Assembly: GCF_013128195.2 (NCBI RefSeq)
Contig: NZ_CP053452.2
Coordinates: forward strand, 3,162,001-3,226,000
DNA: 64,000 nt
From: Frigoriglobus tundricola
Lineage (GTDB): Bacteria; Planctomycetota; Planctomycetia; Gemmatales; Gemmataceae
Direction of reading: 5' to 3'
In this document: one piece after another, positions 62,788-64,000 of the stretch
Position numbering within the stretch: the first letter of the stretch is position 1
How the letters are laid out: every line of letters begins with the position of its first letter
Made by a program: the position numbers and the translations under genes
Notes under the pieces: model-generated
The model's database searches: none
Told to the model about the DNA's origin: nothing
The model's input: only the letters and a program-made list of their open reading frames with translations

Positions 62788-63147
62788 TTAGTAGCGGCGA
62801 CCACCACCACCACCGCCGCCGCCGCCGTAGCCGCCCCGGCTCCCGCCGCCACCGCCGCCGCCGCCGTAGCCGCCCCGGCCGCCGCCGCCACCGCCGCCGC
62901 CGCCCTCACGGGGCTTGGCCTCGTTCACGGTCAGGCTCCGCCCGTCCAGTTGGGTGCCGTTGAGGGCCGCAATCGCCTGGTCACCGCCGTCGCTCATCTC
63001 CACGAACGCGAACCCGCGCGGGCGCCCGGTCTCCCGGTCCATGATGAGTTGCACCTTGGTCACCGTCCCGTACTGGGCGAAGACCTCCCGCAGTTGGTCC
63101 TCGGTGGTCGAGAAGGACATGTTTCCGACGTAAAGATTCTTCGCCAT
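62788..63147 (-). CDS. RRM RNA-binding protein with glycine-rich tail
   Basis: The 119-residue protein has one RRM domain (1-80) with RNP2 LYVGNM and RNP1 RGFAFVEM, and a C-terminal tail of Gly runs with RGGY/SRGGY units, ending RRY. Such small RRM proteins occur in cyanobacteria and planctomycetes, often cold-induced. The tail is encoded by GCC/CCG-rich repeats on the plus strand. ATG 63147 is used; a GTG one codon upstream is possible. Confidence 0.93.
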   Translation of the reverse strand: MAKNLYVGNMSFSTTEDQLREVFAQYGTVTKVQLIMDRETGRPRGFAFVEMSDGGDQAIAALNGTQLDGRSLTVNEAKPREGGGGGGGGGRGGYGGGGGGGGSRGGYGGGGGGGGGRRY

Positions 63148-63389
63148 CACGGCCTCGGAGTAAACGGACTGAAGGGCGGAAAAGCCGCCCTTGGAGTGCA
63201 GGGCTGGCCCGCGCCTCCGCGTCCATCGTAACAGGTGCCCGCCTTAACCGGCTCTACATTCGGGAGGAAATCTCCACGAGCACAGAATAGTTTAATTTGA
63301 GAAACGGGTCCGATCCGAGGAATTCGGGTGGCTCGTAGGCGGCGGGTTCATATATTGACGCGCTCGTAGCCTTACTTATGGGGGTCAGA

Positions 63390-63608
63390 ATGGGATTACG
63401 CATGCGGGTTCACGACCGGGAGCCGATCGGAGCGGCCCTGCGGCGGTTCAAGAAGCTGGTCGAGCGGAGCGGGCTGAAGCGGGAACTGCGGGCGCACGAG
63501 TACTACGAGAAGCCGTGCGAGGCCCGGAGCCGCAAAGAGGCCAAGCGCCGCAGCGCCATCAAGAAGGCCGCCCTCGGAAAGCCCGTCAAGAAAGAACGCA
63601 CCTTCTAA
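63390..63608 (+). CDS. rpsU: 30S ribosomal protein bS21
   Basis: The basic 72-residue product matches bS21: MRVHDREPIGAALRRFKKLV, RSGLKRELRAHEYYEKP and RRSAIKKAALGKPVKK. The small subunit protein takes part in initiation. I use ATG 63390; 63378 and 63402 are alternatives. No other ribosomal gene is nearby. Confidence 0.88.
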   Translation: MGLRMRVHDREPIGAALRRFKKLVERSGLKRELRAHEYYEKPCEARSRKEAKRRSAIKKAALGKPVKKERTF

Positions 63609-64000
63609 CTCCGCTGGCTCCACGGGCGGCAGTTGGCCCCCCCGCCGCGCAGGCGCCCGTGGGAACGGGCTCGGTGCCCGCGGAGTCCCCGACCGGCGCA
63701 CGCCAACCGGCACAACCGGTTCATTCGGTTGCCCCACGCGTTGGAGGTGCGCCGACGCTCGAGTGGTTGTGGGCCACGCGTGTCCCTGGGTCCGGCTCCC
63801 CATCTTCTCGTCCACTGCGCCCCTACTGCGGGCCGCGTCGGCACCTCGAACCACCCGAAAACGCTTGTGCCCGGTCATTGGGTGTGGACCCGCGGCGGAG
63901 AAGCCCGGCCGGCCGAGCGGTTCCGCCGCGCCCTACGGCTCGTCACTACCGGCGGATTTCATGGGGCGGCGGTGCCGCGGTCCCCGATGGGAGCTTCGCC
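63609..64000. other. Right edge with no convincing gene
   Basis: No frame in the last 390 bp has a protein-like reading with a ribosome binding site. A gene could begin beyond the edge. Confidence 0.45.

Overview
The window looks like part of a high-GC planctomycete chromosome, most likely from the Gemmata group (Gemmataceae). This rests on content rather than a database search: a TPR protein with the C-terminal block typical of Gemmata-type kinase/TPR proteins, ECF sigma factors with long C-terminal extensions, two members of a Gemmata-type paralogous family (12900-13616 and 59887-60564), a NfeD/NfeD/FloA cluster, XPB helicase, many very small secreted or membrane proteins, and palindromic intergenic repeats.

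Positions 1 to about 26.6 kb form an accessory region that resembles an integrated conjugative or mobilizable element. It holds a VirD4/TraG coupling protein gene (interrupted), ParA and ParB with six parS-like near-palindromes (16.4-21.6 kb), a TrwC/TraI-type relaxase-helicase with two small downstream genes, an excisionase-like HTH protein and a tyrosine integrase. The integrase lies next to a 48-bp 3' fragment of a tRNA-Arg(CCG) gene, the likely attachment site and right boundary. The rest is small genes with strong Shine-Dalgarno sites, a DUF1016 nuclease, a GP88-family protein and a kinase-like protein that lacks the N-lobe. The left boundary is not visible.

The clearest discovery is a complete 2322-bp IS66-family element at 11363-13684. 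It has 22-bp imperfect terminal inverted repeats and a perfect 8-bp target duplication (CCCGGACC). It carries a passenger gene of a planctomycete paralogous family and sits exactly in the Walker A motif of the coupling protein. Removing the element and one copy of the duplication restores one 629-residue reading frame.

From 26.6 to 28 kb is a scar: a nuclease-like gene cut by a decayed ISL3-like transposase. From 28 kb on the region looks like core genome: Maf and GT9 glycosyltransferase, an MFS transporter, a degenerate DNA_pol_B_exo2 exonuclease, methyltransferase and GT2 genes, two lipoproteins, a heavy-metal RND pair (MFP and CusA/CzcA-like pump), an XPB helicase with its frameshifted accessory protein, CpaE/CpaF-like genes, an ECF sigma factor whose C-terminal extension is separated by one amber codon, FabF-like ketosynthase, the NfeD/NfeD/FloA cluster, a DUF2007 protein, a fatty acid desaturase, an RRM glycine-rich protein and ribosomal protein bS21.

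Apparent frameshifts at about 43.43 kb and 59.5 kb affect otherwise well-conserved genes and could be real or assembly errors. All functional calls rest on reading motifs by eye; no search was run.
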